DNA of 64,000 nt from Candidatus Babelota bacterium (GCA_029262555.1 JAJCZE010000011.1:39326-103325); one strand, 5' to 3'; numbered from the stretch's first letter, positions 1 through 7,756 are shown. Translations and numbers: made by a program. Notes: generated from the letters alone by a model not told the origin.

Positions 1-1179
1 CACAAGCAAACAGCTCACAGAAATTGCGTAGCTATCAATTAAAATAGTAATTACATTTTGCGGAACAAAGTAAGATGCAATGAGTGCGATAATTCCAAGT
101 GCAAGTGTAATTACTTTTGATCGATATAATGCGTCTGGCATTCCAATCCATTTTAACTCAAAATCTTGAGCTACGTTGGAGCTCACAGCACAAAGCATTG
201 AATCTGCGGTGGAAGTAATTGCTGCAATAATTGCGCATAAGCAGAGCACTACTACAAACTCATTGGTTAAAAATTCAACTATCGGAATAAGCGGACTTGT
301 GCCAATGGGTATTTCAATACCAAGGAGCTTTGCTTGCATACCAAAATAAATTGGAATAAGCGCAAAAAAGATAATTGCGACGCATGAAAGTAATGCACTC
401 ATAGCGGCAATACGGGGAGAGCGTGCTGCAAAAAATCGTTGAGCAAGATCTTGTTCTATTAATGAAAATAATGCGGGCATCGAAATAGTTGCTACTAACG
501 TATTGAGTGATAAGGGCACCGTTCCAAAAAACTCTTTTTGGATTTCGCCGATTGAGCTCCACGCAAAGGGTGGGCCATAGAGGAGACTGTATAGAAAGAC
601 GCCCACAAAAATACATATAATCAGTAATACTTGAAACACGTCAGTAATAATTACCGCTTTTAAACCGCCCGCCATTGTATAGATAATGATAAAGAGCCAA
701 AATGCCAGAAAGATCCATTCTGTAGCCATGCCTAAATTGAGAGAATCAATAATGGTGCGAGAGGCAACCACTTGTCCAACTAATAATCCACTCATGGTGA
801 TGATTGAAAGGAATGATGCGATCTGTTTTAGAAACAGTGAATTGTATTTTTTTTCAAAAATTTCAGCTGTAGTGCTGACGTTAATTACTTGTAATCTGCG
901 TGCAAAGCCAGCGGCAAGCAGTGCAAATCCAACAGTCATACCAATGGTATAGAGTAATCCGTAGATGCCATAAAGGTAGGCGTTTTCAGAAGTACCAATG
1001 AGCATTCCGCCACCAATTTGCGTGGCAATGAGCGTCATCGTTACGGGAAACAGTCCTAAATCACGTCCTGCCAAAAAGTAATCTGAAGTGCTATTCACTT
1101 GGGTAGAAGCAGCTAAACCGATAATGGTATAAAAAATTGCAAGTGCGGCAAAAATGCCAAAAAATAAAAGCGTGTTCAT
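1..1179 (-). CDS. Sodium:solute symporter (SSS family), C-terminus cut by window edge
   Basis: Reading leftward from an ATG at 1179, an open frame of 393 codons runs off the window without a stop, so the C-terminus is missing. The protein is almost entirely hydrophobic helices. Near its start it shows STSDYFLAGRDLG followed by TLIATQIGGGMLIG, the typical opening of the sodium/solute symporter family (PutP/PanF type). Later helices include TMAGGLKAVIITD and SLIEQDLAQRFFAARS, the usual GG-KAV and Q-D--QR signatures. A GGAG Shine-Dalgarno lies 6 nt before the ATG. It should import a small solute (amino acid, carboxylate or similar) with sodium at the inner membrane. The substrate cannot be read from the sequence. 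Confidence 0.88.
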   Translation of the reverse strand, partial: MNTLLFFGIFAALAIFYTIIGLAASTQVNSTSDYFLAGRDLGLFPVTMTLIATQIGGGMLIGTSENAYLYGIYGLLYTIGMTVGFALLAAGFARRLQVINVSTTAEIFEKKYNSLFLKQIASFLSIITMSGLLVGQVVASRTIIDSLNLGMATEWIFLAFWLFIIIYTMAGGLKAVIITDVFQVLLIICIFVGVFLYSLLYGPPFAWSSIGEIQKEFFGTVPLSLNTLVATISMPALFSLIEQDLAQRFFAARSPRIAAMSALLSCVAIIFFALIPIYFGMQAKLLGIEIPIGTSPLIPIVEFLTNEFVVVLCLCAIIAAITSTADSMLCAVSSNVAQDFELKWIGMPDALYRSKVITLALGIIALIASYFVPQNVITILIDSYAISVSCLLV

Positions 1180-1516
1180 AAAAAACTCCATCGAAATACG
1201 TTTAAATAAATGTATTTGATTATAAAGAAACTCGTAATTCAATCGCAACTGTGTATAAAAAGGGACATGCCTTTTACGCTCGATGGAGGAGGCTGTGACG
1301 AAGAATAGTTTGCGAAAAAAGAAACGTTGGAGCCATGATTAAAACCTGTATATAAACGCAAAAAGAAGTTGCTCATCTTTTAAAGTATAGCCTGAGATGC
1401 ACAAAGAGTGAAGAGTGCCTTTTGGCATTCCATGCCGAGCATGACATTTTTCGATTGATTTGATATCCTAGGGGAGTAAAAAATTCTTAGAATATCAACT
1501 GCTTTGAAGGGTATTT
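1180..1516. other. Intergenic region without a recognisable gene
   Basis: About 340 bases separate two divergently transcribed genes. Apart from the symporter promoter on the minus strand I see no RNA gene and no convincing reading frame. A 15-codon GTG frame at 1295-1342 follows a purine-rich stretch but is too short to support. Confidence 0.5.
1219..1248 (-). promoter_or_regulatory. Sigma70-type promoter for the sodium:solute symporter
   Basis: On the minus strand a TTGCGA -35 element (1248-1243) and a perfect TATAAT -10 element (1224-1219) are separated by 18 nt. The predicted transcript would begin about 30 nt before the symporter ATG. Confidence 0.6.
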
Positions 1517-2170
1517 GTGAATAAATCAGCACACATCTCAATGGCACGATCTGCAGCTATTATTATTGCATCAAAAATTTTTTCTTTGATTAAAATGAGT
1601 TTCGCTATCGGCACGTTTTGGACTGCATTTTCATTACGCACAATGCTTACGCCACTCGTGGGAGCATTTGGTGGCATGATGGGTGTTGGTATGCTGTGTG
1701 CAAGCAGTGTAGCGCATGCGTTGTTTTTCAAAAAAGCACTGACACTTTCTTTTTTGGCATATAGCGGAATTCCTTCTTTATTAGCATCTGCCTATTGGGC
1801 AACTGAATCGCGAGCAATTCGTGCTGCAATTCCAGCAGCATGCATAGCTCTGTTTGTATTACATCCGCAAGGAATGATGGCAGCTCCCTATGCACTGTAT
1901 TGGCTGATTCCTATTGCAGTTGCATATCGCAACACCAGTTCAATATTCTTAACTTCTTTGGGCAGTACGTTTACTGCGCATGCAGCTGGGTCAGTATTGT
2001 GGCTCTATAGCACTGGTATGCAAGCGAGCTATTGGTACGGTTTATTACCACTCGTTCCTGCAGAGCGACTTGCCTTAGCAGCTGGTATGGCAGTGAGCCA
2101 TATGCTTTTTACCCATTTTTTATCATACAGCTCTGGCTTTATTGTTCGCTATGCACGCGCTCATCAATAG
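1517..2170 (+). CDS. Polytopic membrane protein of unknown function
   Basis: A GTG start at 1517 sits just after GAAGGG, giving 217 residues. The protein has five or six probable membrane helices, with short polar ends such as YARAHQ at the C-terminus. Helices are rich in Ala, Gly and Ser, and one loop reads AYWATESRAIRAAIPAAC. I do not recognise the family; an S-component-like or small-molecule transporter fold is possible but not supported by a motif. It ends 9 bases before uppS and appears to be the first gene of a three-gene operon with uppS and gpsA, which hints at an envelope or lipid role. Confidence 0.7.
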   Translation: MNKSAHISMARSAAIIIASKIFSLIKMSFAIGTFWTAFSLRTMLTPLVGAFGGMMGVGMLCASSVAHALFFKKALTLSFLAYSGIPSLLASAYWATESRAIRAAIPAACIALFVLHPQGMMAAPYALYWLIPIAVAYRNTSSIFLTSLGSTFTAHAAGSVLWLYSTGMQASYWYGLLPLVPAERLALAAGMAVSHMLFTHFLSYSSGFIVRYARAHQ

Positions 2171-2179
2171 GCGCTGCGA

Positions 2180-2872
2180 ATGATTACTCATCTTGCATGC
2201 ATCATGGATGGCAATCGGCGCTGGGCAAAAAGCAAGGGTGCTCCGGTGTGGGATGGGCATAAAGAAGGGGTAAAGACGGTTGGGCGAGTGGTTGATTTTT
2301 GTCTGCAAAAAAAAATACCGTATCTCTCTTTATATACGTTTTCTCTTGAGAATTTTAAACGGCCGCGCGCTGAACTGAATTTTTTGTTTTCAGTATTGCT
2401 ACAAAATGTAAAAAAGCGCGTAGTTTCAGACATGGTAAAAAAGGGAGTGCGAATATCGTTTGTGGGGGATCGTACATTGTTTCCCGAATCAGCACTTTCT
2501 ACTATTCAAGCTATTGAATCAGCCTGCGCATCCGGCACAAATCTGCACGTGCAGTTGCTTTTTTGTTATGGCGGGCGGCAAGAGATTGTGCAGGGCGTTC
2601 GCAATGCCGTTAAAAAAATTAATACGGGTGAATTGGATGTCGAAGCATTAGATGATGCACAATTCGAGTCTCTTTTATGGAGCGGGAGCGTGCCAGCCCC
2701 TGATATCATTATTCGTACCGGTGGTGCGCAGCGCTTGAGTAATTTTTTGCTGTTTCAAGCTGCGTATAGTGAGTTTTTCTTTTTAGATTGTTATTGGCCC
2801 GCTCTAGAATTGGAGCAACTACACAAAGTAATGGATTCATACACTGAACGGCAAAGGAATTTTGGCGCATGA
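2180..2872 (+). CDS. uppS: Isoprenyl transferase (undecaprenyl diphosphate synthase)
   Basis: This 230-residue protein is a cis-prenyltransferase that condenses isopentenyl diphosphate units onto farnesyl diphosphate to make the C55 carrier lipid for peptidoglycan and glycans. It shows the family signatures in order: CIMDGNRRWAK near residue 8 with the catalytic Asp, SLYTFSLENFKRP around residue 50, and IIRTGGAQRLSNFLLFQ with the diphosphate-binding Arg around residue 180, then YSEFFFLDCYWP. Length is slightly short for the family (about 240-250). The last four bases overlap gpsA, so the two are translationally coupled. The ATG at 2180 starts immediately before the conserved block, so no upstream start is needed. 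Confidence 0.96.
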   Translation: MITHLACIMDGNRRWAKSKGAPVWDGHKEGVKTVGRVVDFCLQKKIPYLSLYTFSLENFKRPRAELNFLFSVLLQNVKKRVVSDMVKKGVRISFVGDRTLFPESALSTIQAIESACASGTNLHVQLLFCYGGRQEIVQGVRNAVKKINTGELDVEALDDAQFESLLWSGSVPAPDIIIRTGGAQRLSNFLLFQAAYSEFFFLDCYWPALELEQLHKVMDSYTERQRNFGA

Positions 2873-3870
2873 AGCAGATCTCAATTATTGGAGAAGGGGC
2901 ATGGGGCACTGCGGTAGCTACATTACTTGCACATAATGGGCATCGGGTAAAACTTTGGTGTTATCATAGTGAACTTGCAGATGAAATTAATCGTACGCAT
3001 CGTAATGAACGGTTTTTACCTGGCATTGCATTAAGTGAAAACATAACGGCCCTTGCATCACTTGAAGATGCAGTGAAAGATGCCGAATGGATTTGCGAAG
3101 CAATTCCCGTAAAGTATTTGCGCTCGATCCTTATTCAAATGAGATCGCACGTGCGCTCTCAGCAGCGATGGGTGATTATGAGTAAGGGGATAGAAAAAGA
3201 TACGCTTTTATTGCCAACGCAAATAGTTGCAGATGTATTAGGCAATGATGTGCAACAAACTGTATTTGCAGGGCCAAGTTTTGCACGCGATCTTGCGCTT
3301 AAAATTATTACTGCCGTAACGATTGCTGCCCCTGATTGTAAACATGCAAAAGAGCTGCAGCAGCTTTTGGCAAGTGATTATTTTCGTCCCTATATTTCAA
3401 CAGACATGATTGGTGTGCAGGTAGGATCGGCGTTAAAAAATGTGATTGCAATAGGGATCGGCATGCTTGATGGTATTGGGCAAACGGATAATGCAAAAGC
3501 ATTTATGCTTACGCGAGGTTTGCATGAAATGTCAGAACTTGCCGTAAGGTTGGGCGGCCGGCAAGAGACGGTTTACGGATTATCGGGCGTTGGTGATTTA
3601 GTGCTTACTGCAATGGGGTCATTGAGTAGGAATTTAGAAGTTGGCAAACGATTAGGGCGTGGCCAATCGCTCGATGATATTCTAAAAGAGACCGGTTTTA
3701 TTCCTGAAGGGATTAATACGGTTGATTCCATGCATGCGCTTATGAAGCAATATGATGCGCAGCTTTCTATTTGTTCGGGTATTTATGAAGTGATTTATAA
3801 GGACAAGCCAATTGAAATAATGCTTCAAGAATTGATGCGGCAGCCACTTTCATATGAGTGTGAAGAATAA
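2869..3870 (+). CDS. gpsA: Glycerol-3-phosphate dehydrogenase [NAD(P)+]
   Basis: The 333-residue protein reduces dihydroxyacetone phosphate to sn-glycerol 3-phosphate, the backbone for phospholipid synthesis. Residues 5-20 hold the Rossmann motif GEGAWGTAVATLL. SALKNVIAIGIGMLDG carries the catalytic Lys region, and VYGLSGVGDLVLT is the second conserved block. Length matches the family. Its ATG overlaps the uppS stop as ATGA. A bidirectional terminator follows 20 bases after the stop, so this ends the operon. Confidence 0.96.
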   Translation: MKQISIIGEGAWGTAVATLLAHNGHRVKLWCYHSELADEINRTHRNERFLPGIALSENITALASLEDAVKDAEWICEAIPVKYLRSILIQMRSHVRSQQRWVIMSKGIEKDTLLLPTQIVADVLGNDVQQTVFAGPSFARDLALKIITAVTIAAPDCKHAKELQQLLASDYFRPYISTDMIGVQVGSALKNVIAIGIGMLDGIGQTDNAKAFMLTRGLHEMSELAVRLGGRQETVYGLSGVGDLVLTAMGSLSRNLEVGKRLGRGQSLDDILKETGFIPEGINTVDSMHALMKQYDAQLSICSGIYEVIYKDKPIEIMLQELMRQPLSYECEE

Positions 3871-3891
3871 ATTTGTTTTTAATTGGATATG

Positions 3892-3918
3892 AAAAAGGCG
3901 AGCCTGGACCCGCCTTTT
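3892..3918. terminator. Bidirectional intrinsic terminator between convergent genes
   Basis: AAAAGGCG and CGCCTTTT form an 8-bp stem around a 10-nt loop, with A-rich and T-rich flanks. It lies between gpsA and the cysteine-rich gene on the other strand and can terminate both. Confidence 0.75.
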
Positions 3919-3938
3919 AGTTAAAAAAAAGTGTCTGT

Positions 3939-4235
3939 TTATTTGCAGCCACAGTTTCCGCATGAGCAACCGCAGCTAGAACATTTGCGTGTCGCTGCAG
4001 ATTCCTCTTCGCCTTTTTTAACAGCTGTTTCTGTGCTTGTATCTACAGATTTGCACCCACAGCAGCTAGAACATTTATTGTTGCACTTGCAGCAGTTAGA
4101 GCATGAACGAGTGCCCTCTACTTGGCTTCTTACAACTTCTTTTGCAAGATCTTTTCCAGAGCGCTCAGCTCTGTCGCCTTCAGCTAACACTGGTGCAGCT
4201 ATTACTACTGCACAAAGCAAAGCATATTTGTTCAT
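3939..4235 (-). CDS. Small secreted cysteine-rich, metallothionein-like protein
   Basis: The 98-residue product starts with a signal peptide (MNKYALLCAVVIAAPVLA), followed by a charged middle region and two cysteine clusters. The first is CSNCCKCNNKCSSCCGC (8 Cys within 17 residues), around residues 45-61. The second is CSSCGCSCGNCGC (6 Cys within 13 residues), at the very C-terminus. Clustered CxC, CC and CxxC spacing resembles metallothioneins, but I cannot assign a known family. Export makes a metal-binding or disulfide-crosslinked surface role possible. AAGGAG lies 6 nt before the ATG. The upstream region carries the relic of a HAD gene. Confidence 0.75.
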   Translation of the reverse strand: MNKYALLCAVVIAAPVLAEGDRAERSGKDLAKEVVRSQVEGTRSCSNCCKCNNKCSSCCGCKSVDTSTETAVKKGEEESAATRKCSSCGCSCGNCGCK

Positions 4236-4327
4236 AGTGACTCCTTAATTGGGATGTTAATGAACGATACTATGGATACAGTAGTACGAAAGATTATTAA
4301 AAAAAGCAATAGACGTCTGAGAGAGAG

Positions 4328-4396
4328 TTAGGATATGGCTACAGGCTTGTAAAAGCGAGCAGGGTTTCGTAAAGAATGTTCGCCTTGCCGCTTGCC
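4328..4396 (-). pseudogene. Relic of the 3' end of a third secreted HAD-like gene
   Basis: Read on the minus strand, this stretch ends in HSLRNPARFYKPVAIS and a stop. The intact HAD gene at 5043-5840 ends in HPLRNIARFYKPAAIS and a stop. The nucleotides are also alike (GGCTTGTAAAAGCGAGCA is shared exactly). No long frame extends upstream, so this is the tail of a lost paralogue, or a partial duplication, left between the cysteine-rich gene and dps. Confidence 0.7.
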
Positions 4397-4517
4397 CAGA
4401 GCTAACTGAAAACTTAGGACTAATATTTTTTTAGGTGGAAATTAATTTCCTGATTCGACTTATATTTAAAAAATGATACCTTTCGTTTAAATAAAATAAT
4501 TCCATAAGGAGTAGTAA

Positions 4518-5006
4518 ATGAAAAATAGTATGCATGTTACCAAGATAAATATTCCTGAGGACCGCCGTATAGAATTAATAGCGTTACTTAACACATCACT
4601 TGCCTGTGGTAATGATTTATATGCTCAACTGAAACAAGCGCATTGGAATATTAAAGGCTCTAATTTTATAGCGCTTCATAAATTATTTGATGAACTTGCT
4701 GAGCAAGTAGAAGAGCAAGTTGATATTATTGCAGAGCGTATTGAGAGTTTAGGGGGGACGGCGCAGGGAACTATTCAATCAACAATAAAAAACAGTAGTT
4801 TACGTCTTTATCCAGAGGATATTTTTTTAGCAAAAGAGCATCTTGAACATTTAACTCATAATTTTGCAATTTTAGGAGAACTTTCTCGAAACAATATTCG
4901 GATATGTGAACAATTAGAAGATCTTGGAACGGGTGATCTGTACATAGCATTTACGAGATTATTAGATAAATCGCTTTGGTTTCTTGAAGCTCATTTACAA
5001 AAATAA
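4518..5006 (+). CDS. dps: Dps-family DNA-protecting ferritin
   Basis: The 162-residue protein has the four-helix ferritin-like fold of Dps, which oxidises and stores iron with peroxide and shields DNA. The ferroxidase motif is visible: QAHWNIKG near residue 40, then LFDELAEQVEEQVDIIAERI with the conserved D and E ligands, followed by ESLGG. Length matches Dps (about 160-170). AAGGAG lies 6 nt before the ATG. It stands alone, with no partner gene on the same strand. In a host-associated cell it most likely serves oxidative-stress defence. Confidence 0.94.
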   Translation: MKNSMHVTKINIPEDRRIELIALLNTSLACGNDLYAQLKQAHWNIKGSNFIALHKLFDELAEQVEEQVDIIAERIESLGGTAQGTIQSTIKNSSLRLYPEDIFLAKEHLEHLTHNFAILGELSRNNIRICEQLEDLGTGDLYIAFTRLLDKSLWFLEAHLQK

Positions 5007-5042
5007 ATTACGGTTGCTGCAAATTTTTATACGGGTGGGATA

Positions 5043-5840
5043 TTATGATATGGCTGCAGGCTTGTAAAAGCGAGCAATGTTTCGTAGTGGATGTTTGTCC
5101 CGTTGTGTGCTGTATTTAAATGGCGGAACGGTGACGGCGATTCCACGTTTACGCAATGCAGTGCGAAGTTGATTTGGATTTTTGAATACGATTCCATCAA
5201 ATCCCATGGAGCGTGCAACTCGAACGTTTTCCCATCTATCATCGATGAAGATGACATCTGTTTGCGAAAGATCGATATTATTTTTAGCAAGATATCGCTC
5301 AAAAAATTGTGCATCCGGCTTTTTGATCACAACTCCATTTTCAAATTCAGATACCATAGATTTATCAAGATCCATGTATTTGAAAATAGCAGCAGTTTGT
5401 GGATGTTTTTGTTTGTCTACTAATCGATAAAATGATGATTTTCCAATGTTTGATCCAATGTGCTGCTCAATGCCAAGTTCATGGAGCTCTTGAACCAATT
5501 TTCTCATCCCGGCTATAGGGCGTTGCGCATTTGCAACAGCTACAATAAGTTCAGCTAAATGCGGATTGCCATGTGCAATGGCCATATGGATATACTCTTC
5601 TGAAGATACTTCTCGAGTAAGGTGTTGGCTTAATAGCGCTCCTGTTGTTTTGAGCATTGGCCAAGAAATGCGCGAAAAAAGATCACGTTTATGGGGAAAT
5701 TTTAAAAACGTTATGAATTGATCATAAGGTTGCAAAAGCACGTCATGAATATCCCATACAATAATGGGCTGTTCTGCGCGTGCAACTGAAATGGTCAATA
5801 ATAGTGAAAAAAATAATCGTTTAATCATATATGTCCGCAT
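5043..5840 (-). CDS. Secreted HAD-superfamily protein with variant WDIH motif
   Basis: I place the start at 5840, giving 265 residues. An AGGGGG lies upstream, inside a hairpin arm; the longer frame to 5885 has no such signal. A signal peptide (IKRLFFSLLLTISVARA) is followed by HAD motifs: VWDIHDVLL (motif I), a Ser-Asn motif II (GSNIGKSS), a Lys motif III (KKPDAQFFERYL) and VIFIDDRWENV (motif IV). The second motif-I Asp, the usual acid/base, is His. An insert of about 100 residues after motif I is probably a cap domain. It is paralogous to the gene at 5902-6396, sharing EN--AR--GFDG--F-NPNQ. Substrate unknown. Confidence 0.78.
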   Translation of the reverse strand: MRTYMIKRLFFSLLLTISVARAEQPIIVWDIHDVLLQPYDQFITFLKFPHKRDLFSRISWPMLKTTGALLSQHLTREVSSEEYIHMAIAHGNPHLAELIVAVANAQRPIAGMRKLVQELHELGIEQHIGSNIGKSSFYRLVDKQKHPQTAAIFKYMDLDKSMVSEFENGVVIKKPDAQFFERYLAKNNIDLSQTDVIFIDDRWENVRVARSMGFDGIVFKNPNQLRTALRKRGIAVTVPPFKYSTQRDKHPLRNIARFYKPAAIS

Positions 5841-5847
5841 AAAAATA

Positions 5848-5882
5848 TCCCCCTGTGTTAAACTGAGTCTAACACAGGGGGA
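5848..5882 (-). promoter_or_regulatory. 13-bp perfect hairpin: terminator that contains a Shine-Dalgarno
   Basis: The arms 5848-5860 and 5870-5882 are perfect 13-base complements with a 9-nt loop. On the minus strand the 3' arm ends in AGGGGGA, is followed by TATTTTT, and then comes the ATG of the downstream HAD gene at 5840. The same structure could therefore terminate the upstream HAD transcript and hide the ribosome binding site of the next gene. Confidence 0.7.
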
Positions 5883-5901
5883 CAATCATCTGAAGCCCTT
5901 C

Positions 5902-6396
5902 TTATAAAAGGCCCTTATTTTTCAAAACGTTTCGTGCTTGATTTGGATTTAAAAACAGTTGTCCATCAATACCAAATGCACGAGCGCCCTTAATGTTTTC
6001 TGGTTTGTCATCAAAAAAGAGGATATCTTGAGGATCCAATTCCGGATGACGCTTCATAAACTTATTGTAATACCTACCATGCGGTTTTCTTGTCAGAAGA
6101 AAATGAGCATCTGCGAGTGATCCCGCTCTATCAAAATAACTAAAATGTTCAGGATAGCGTTCGCTTAGTTTCTCATATGATCTGCTAGAAATGTTAGATA
6201 AAACCACCTGTCGCACACCCATGCTGTGAAGCTCTTCAACTAATTTAAATGTTTCTTCATTTGGCGTACATTTATACCCTTGGCCATCAGGCTTTGAGCA
6301 TAATACTTGGTGAATATCCCACGCAACTACTAAAGGAGCTGCAAAAGCACCTGTAGCTGATATAAGCATCCCTAAAAGGGCTAATTTCTTAAACAT
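5902..6396 (-). CDS. Secreted HAD-superfamily protein, short form, WDIH motif
   Basis: The start at 6396 is preceded by GGAGG at good spacing, giving 164 residues; the longer frame begins inside that Shine-Dalgarno. After the signal peptide (FKKLALLGMLISATGAFA) come VVAWDIHQVL (motif I), VVLSNIS (motif II), RKPHGRYYNKF (motif III Lys) and ILFFDDKPENI (motif IV), then ARAFGIDGQLFLNPNQ. As in the neighbour, the second motif-I Asp is replaced by His. It lacks the large insert of the longer paralogue, so it is cap-less (C0 type). A promoter with a perfect -10 lies 40 bases upstream. Activity on a phosphorylated substrate outside the cytoplasm is inferred. Confidence 0.78.
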   Translation of the reverse strand: MFKKLALLGMLISATGAFAAPLVVAWDIHQVLCSKPDGQGYKCTPNEETFKLVEELHSMGVRQVVLSNISSRSYEKLSERYPEHFSYFDRAGSLADAHFLLTRKPHGRYYNKFMKRHPELDPQDILFFDDKPENIKGARAFGIDGQLFLNPNQARNVLKNKGLL

Positions 6397-6435
6397 AAGA
6401 ACCTCCATTTTTATGCTTCATTCTATGCTATTAGA

Positions 6436-6464
6436 ATTATATCATAATGGGGTGAGTGAGCCAA
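6436..6464 (-). promoter_or_regulatory. Sigma70-type promoter for the short HAD gene
   Basis: On the minus strand TTGGCT (6464-6459) and a perfect TATAAT (6441-6436) are separated by exactly 17 nt, about 40 bases before the ATG at 6396. Confidence 0.65.
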
Positions 6465-6523
6465 AAGGCCTACGGATAATGCCTCTGGGAGGCTATACCG
6501 TTGATTTTAAGGAGGGAAGGATA

Positions 6524-6888
6524 AAAACGGGCGAAACTGTAAGCCGGATTCTGTTCCTTGCTGAGCGCAAGGTAGCAATCATCTATCTAAGCGGCATACC
6601 CGCATGTTTAACCGGAACAAACTGACCGACACATGCCTATTTTGCCTTGCTCCCGGTAGGGTTTGCCCATCAAATAGTATTGCTACTATCGATCGTGCGC
6701 TCTTACCGCACGTTTTCACCCTTACCCCACCGTCCAATGAAGGACATGGGGCGGTTATTTTCTGTGGCACTTTCCATAGGGTTGCCCCTTCCTCCGTTGC
6801 AAGAATTGCTCCGAAGGTACCGCGTTTGTTGGGAGTCCGGACTTTCCTCTCACCCGTGGGTGAGCGATTGCCCTGTTTTGCCCATTTT
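6524..6888 (-). ncRNA. rnpB: RNase P RNA (bacterial class A)
   Basis: Read on the minus strand this is the catalytic RNA that trims tRNA 5' leaders. The diagnostic blocks are present in order: GAGGAAAGTCCGGACTCC near the 5' end, GGGTGAAAACGTGCGGTAAGAG in two parts in the middle, GGGAGCAAGGCAAAATAGG, and ACAGAATCCGGCTTAC near the 3' end. The ends AAAATGGGC and GCCCGTTTT pair as helix P1, which sets the limits to about one or two bases. The 3' arm runs into TTTTTATCC, which may help termination. A TACAAT at 6910-6905 is a plausible -10. The first 39 bases overlap the coding end of the gene at 6850-7335. Confidence 0.95.
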
Positions 6889-7335
6889 CAATTTCAAAGA
6901 GAAAATTGTAGTCAGTAATAGAGTACTAAAAATGATCCATATTGTATAGGAGGGGGGGGTGGTTTTGCCCAGTACTAGGGGTCTGAGGAGGAATAAATCG
7001 ATTGCCATGTCCAGGCTGGCAGCTAGGGCTGGATAGAGGGGATTGAGAAAAACGTGATTTTGAATCGCTAAAATAATGAGAAAAAAAGGAGCAATTGCGA
7101 CAAAAGGCCACCAGAAAGAAAGGCCCATTGTTTGGCATGCGCTGGCAAGCAGAAGGGTGCTATAAAGTATAAAGCTGTGTGATGCATTATTCATAAAAAT
7201 AAATGAAAATAAAAAAGAGGTTGATATGAGGGGAGTTGCTATTCCAAACAGAAAAAACATCCAGATATCAATGCAAAAAAATACAAAAAGAAGTATGGAG
7301 GGGGCGAGGTTGTTTGGTAAAAATAATATTCGCAT
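6850..7335 (-). CDS. Integral membrane protein, possibly MreD-like
   Basis: The 161-residue frame encodes four or five membrane helices with few charges, ending in the polar tail KMGKTGQSLTHG. Its size and helix pattern recall MreD and related small membrane proteins, but there is no decisive motif, so the name is a guess. The last 39 coding bases are also the 5' end of rnpB, and the rnpB promoter must lie inside this gene. A run of eight C residues on the coding strand (6959-6952) encodes Thr-Pro-Pro-Ser. The only upstream purine-rich sequence is a weak AAAGAA. Confidence 0.6.
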   Translation of the reverse strand: MRILFLPNNLAPSILLFVFFCIDIWMFFLFGIATPLISTSFLFSFIFMNNASHSFILYSTLLLASACQTMGLSFWWPFVAIAPFFLIILAIQNHVFLNPLYPALAASLDMAIDLFLLRPLVLGKTTPPSYTIWIIFSTLLLTTIFSLKLKMGKTGQSLTHG

Positions 7336-7375
7336 TTCTTTATCAATAGATAATAATTAAAAAAAATTTTCTCTG

Positions 7376-7404
7376 TTGATTGTATATTGAATTTGCGGTA
7401 TCTT
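7376..7404 (+). promoter_or_regulatory. Sigma70-type promoter for the small secreted protein
   Basis: TTGATT (7376-7381) and TATCTT (7399-7404) are separated by 17 nt. The gene starts about 60 bases downstream at 7466. Confidence 0.5.
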
Positions 7405-7465
7405 CAACCAATCAAAAATTGATGGTGTATTAACGATATATATTTTTTTATAGGGAGTTCATTTT

Positions 7466-7756
7466 ATGAACAAAAAATTAGTATTTGCAGCATTGTGTGT
7501 AGCTGCTTTCGGCTCTTCAGTGAAGGCAGATGGTAAGTGTGATAAAGTAAAAAACTTTTTTGTCTCTGTGTGTGATGCGCCAGGAAATGTAGTTTTTAAA
7601 GATGGTAGTTGGTTAGAGCAAAGAACACACAAAAATGTACCATTTGTTTCTCGTGTTGCGCTTACTTTATATGCAATTGGTGGGACTGCAGCTTTATCAC
7701 CAAAAGCACTTAAAAAGCGATTAGCAAAATTAGCGTTTTGCTGCAAAAAAAAATAA
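7466..7756 (+). CDS. Small secreted protein of unknown function
   Basis: The 96-residue protein begins with a signal peptide (NKKLVFAALCVAAFGSSVKA), then a short domain with two Cys (GKCDKV and VSVCDAPGN). A hydrophobic segment (SRVALTLYAIGGTAAL) follows, and the end is basic with a Cys pair (AFCCKKK). I do not recognise a family. It is preceded by a promoter and TAGGGAG, and followed by its own terminator, so it is a complete single-gene unit. A short membrane-anchored or secreted role at the cell surface is likely. Confidence 0.68.
   Translation: MNKKLVFAALCVAAFGSSVKADGKCDKVKNFFVSVCDAPGNVVFKDGSWLEQRTHKNVPFVSRVALTLYAIGGTAALSPKALKKRLAKLAFCCKKK

Noticed and set aside
1295..1342. 15-codon GTG frame after a GGAGGAGG-like sequence, basic product
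   Set aside because: Too short to distinguish from chance, no relative recognised and the gap holds nothing else supporting expression.
3931..4248. Plus-strand frame rich in Gln, His and Leu
   Set aside because: Antisense of the cysteine-rich gene, which has a signal peptide and a good Shine-Dalgarno; Cys-rich codons give such shadows.
5841..5885. Longer start for the HAD gene at 5885
   Set aside because: It would translate the perfect hairpin and lacks a ribosome binding site; ATG 5840 has AGGGGG and precedes the signal peptide.
6604..6949. Plus-strand frames of about 100 codons
   Set aside because: They are the antisense of RNase P RNA, whose conserved blocks and P1 pairing explain the sequence.
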